A stretch of DNA of 64,000 bases. Source: Fratercula arctica. Its lineage: Eukaryota > Chordata > Aves > Charadriiformes > Alcidae. The stretch spans positions 158,504,217 to 158,568,216 of the forward strand of contig CANTUZ010000002.1 in the NCBI GenBank assembly GCA_947846985.1, read 5' to 3'. A program made the translations under genes and the position numbers. The notes beneath the pieces are model-generated. The model was not told the DNA's origin, made no database searches, and saw nothing but the letters and a program-made list of their open reading frames with translations. This document shows positions 62,689 through 64,000 of the stretch, piece after piece (the first letter of the stretch is position 1; every line of letters begins with the position of its first letter).

Positions 62689-62750
62689 TTAATCTGTATC
62701 ATTGGCCTGGAGCCTGGTGCCTGGAGCTTTAACTTTTTTTTTTTTTTTTT
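62654..62750. repeat. T34 and T17 homopolymers
   Basis: T34 at 62654-62687 and T17 at 62734-62750, each preceded by a TTGGCCTG(C/G)AGC sequence (62642 and 62702). The Phe- and Lys-rich frames across them are artefacts. Confidence 0.93.
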
Positions 62751-64000
62751 AATGCATTTTTTGGGCTTCTTGGATGCGAATGAGCCAAGCACCAGAATAT
62801 TATGTTTGCACACACATTTGGGGGTGTATACAAGTGCACGCACTGATACCCAACACATAACCCTTGTTGATTTTTTCTTTTGCTGTCTCAGACTAAAAAA
62901 AACACAGATGAATCTGCATTTTTAGACCTGATGTGTGTGTGTATATATATATGCATAATACACATAAGTATGTCATACACCTTTCTAGGTATAGATGCAC
63001 ATGTTCATACGTTGGTGAAGCCAGAATATATGTGTTTGGCACGTTACACAACATTGCAGCTAATTGTTACTTTTTTTCTAGATTAAAAGCTACTGCTGGA
63101 TTTTGCTTCATGAAAGCTAAAATATTTCATAGTTGTGACAGTTTTAGAGCTTGGGTAAGGAAAGTCTGGAGGATTTTTTTTTTTTGCTGGGGGATTTTGG
63201 AAAACGAAGAGGAGGAGGAATTTTCTGATTAAGTATTAAGCAAACTGACATGGAAGTCTTTGGAGTGCCTAGTATGAATCAAAGTAACCTGGAATGGAAA
63301 TCCTTGCTCTGAAACAGACTGGGTGTGATATTCCCTAGAAATTTCAAACATCATTAGACTCTTGAGGTTAGGCAACTCAGTCCCATATTTTTTGGGGTGG
63401 TGGGAAGGGAAGCGTATAATGAGAAACCTACTAAAACAAGGGCATGGAAAAGAGCTGGAAATTAGAAGCATTATACTTCTGCTCATGCCTGCTAACTTTT
63501 GATGTTGCAGTGGAGACATTCCTCAATCTGTTTGTTGTTCATGTTACTCGTGAATGAAATAGGCTCAACAGCAACACAGGACCCATTATTTATAGGAAAA
63601 TAAAAGTACAGAGAGGATGAGTCTGTTGAGTGTTGGTGGGGTGGACTGGAATATTATTTCTGAAAGGGAGTTACTTTTTGACAGGCAGTAAATGAATGCG
63701 TCTTTAATCACCTCTTCAGTCCAAACAGGGCTAATAATGATACAATTCTCTCTCCTTCCTTGTCTGTTTGGATTATCAGTCTCCATGTAATGCTAAGCAA
63801 AAGAAGACCTTGAATTAGGAGTGAAACTGTAACCTTACTAGATTACAAATAATATATAACTGCTCATTCTTCTGCCTTCACCTGGCTTCCTCCCACAGCC
63901 AAAAATAATTAGAAAGTAATTAAGCTATCAAAAGCAATACAGAACTAAATTACAGTAAAATAAACTACTAGATAACTGGTAAGAGAGTCTCAATCGCTGT
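62751..64000. other. Unique non-coding DNA with short simple repeats
   Basis: (TG)n(TA)n at 62932-62953 and a T12 run near 63174-63185. Otherwise no gene, transposon or RNA can be supported to the window end. Confidence 0.5.

Noticed and set aside
1..64000. CRISPR array, operon, phage or other prokaryotic system
   Set aside because: The repeats have no spacer structure and the sequence is clearly avian nuclear DNA with CR1 elements.

Overview
The window looks like nuclear DNA of a bird. Three things show this: eleven clear fragments of CR1 LINE retrotransposons, the dominant avian transposon, with their 8-bp 3' tails (ATTCTATG or ATTCTGTG units); two long terminal repeats of a GC-rich avian endogenous-retrovirus type; and otherwise AT-rich, non-coding sequence with many A/T homopolymers. 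I found no host protein-coding gene, no exon I could defend, no rRNA and no intact tRNA. The open frames longer than about 120 codons are retrotransposon ORF2 remnants, their antisense shadows, low-complexity arrays, the GC-rich LTR, or (one case, 20144-20518 minus) unrecognised. The window therefore reads as an intergenic desert or part of a very large intron.

Layout. 1-9.1 kb is the repeat-rich end: a 436-nt uninterrupted homopurine array (AAGGG units, then AAGAG units) abuts a plus-strand internal CR1 reverse-transcriptase fragment (1085-1808). It is followed by an A33 run, a minus-strand CR1 3' end (2712-3490), a CAAAA array, and the largest element, a minus-strand CR1 of about 2.4 kb (6637-9067) with a 545-codon open stretch. 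9-35 kb is mostly unique AT-rich DNA with a C-rich tract (12.3 kb), homopolymers, one short CR1 tail (19.5 kb), a TTTTA array (34.9 kb) and two segments that look like possible conserved non-coding DNA. 35.6-37.8 kb holds three CR1 pieces. 43.4-48.2 kb holds a plus-strand GC-rich LTR, a CR1, and a shorter minus-strand LTR of the same family. 48.9-59.6 kb has a decayed CR1 tail, two plus-strand CR1s (one internally deleted) and a minus-strand CR1. The remainder to 64 kb is unique with long T runs.

How the parts relate. They do not form a pathway. They are an insertion record: several CR1 subfamilies of different age (copies near 35.6, 45.2 and 51.2 kb clearly share a subfamily), all 5'-truncated as is usual for CR1, plus two LTRs. 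No copy is intact enough to be autonomous. I looked for an undescribed system and do not see one; the most unusual structures are the 436-nt purine tract, the GC island created by the 43.4 kb LTR, and the CR1 whose RT core is deleted (55.5 kb).
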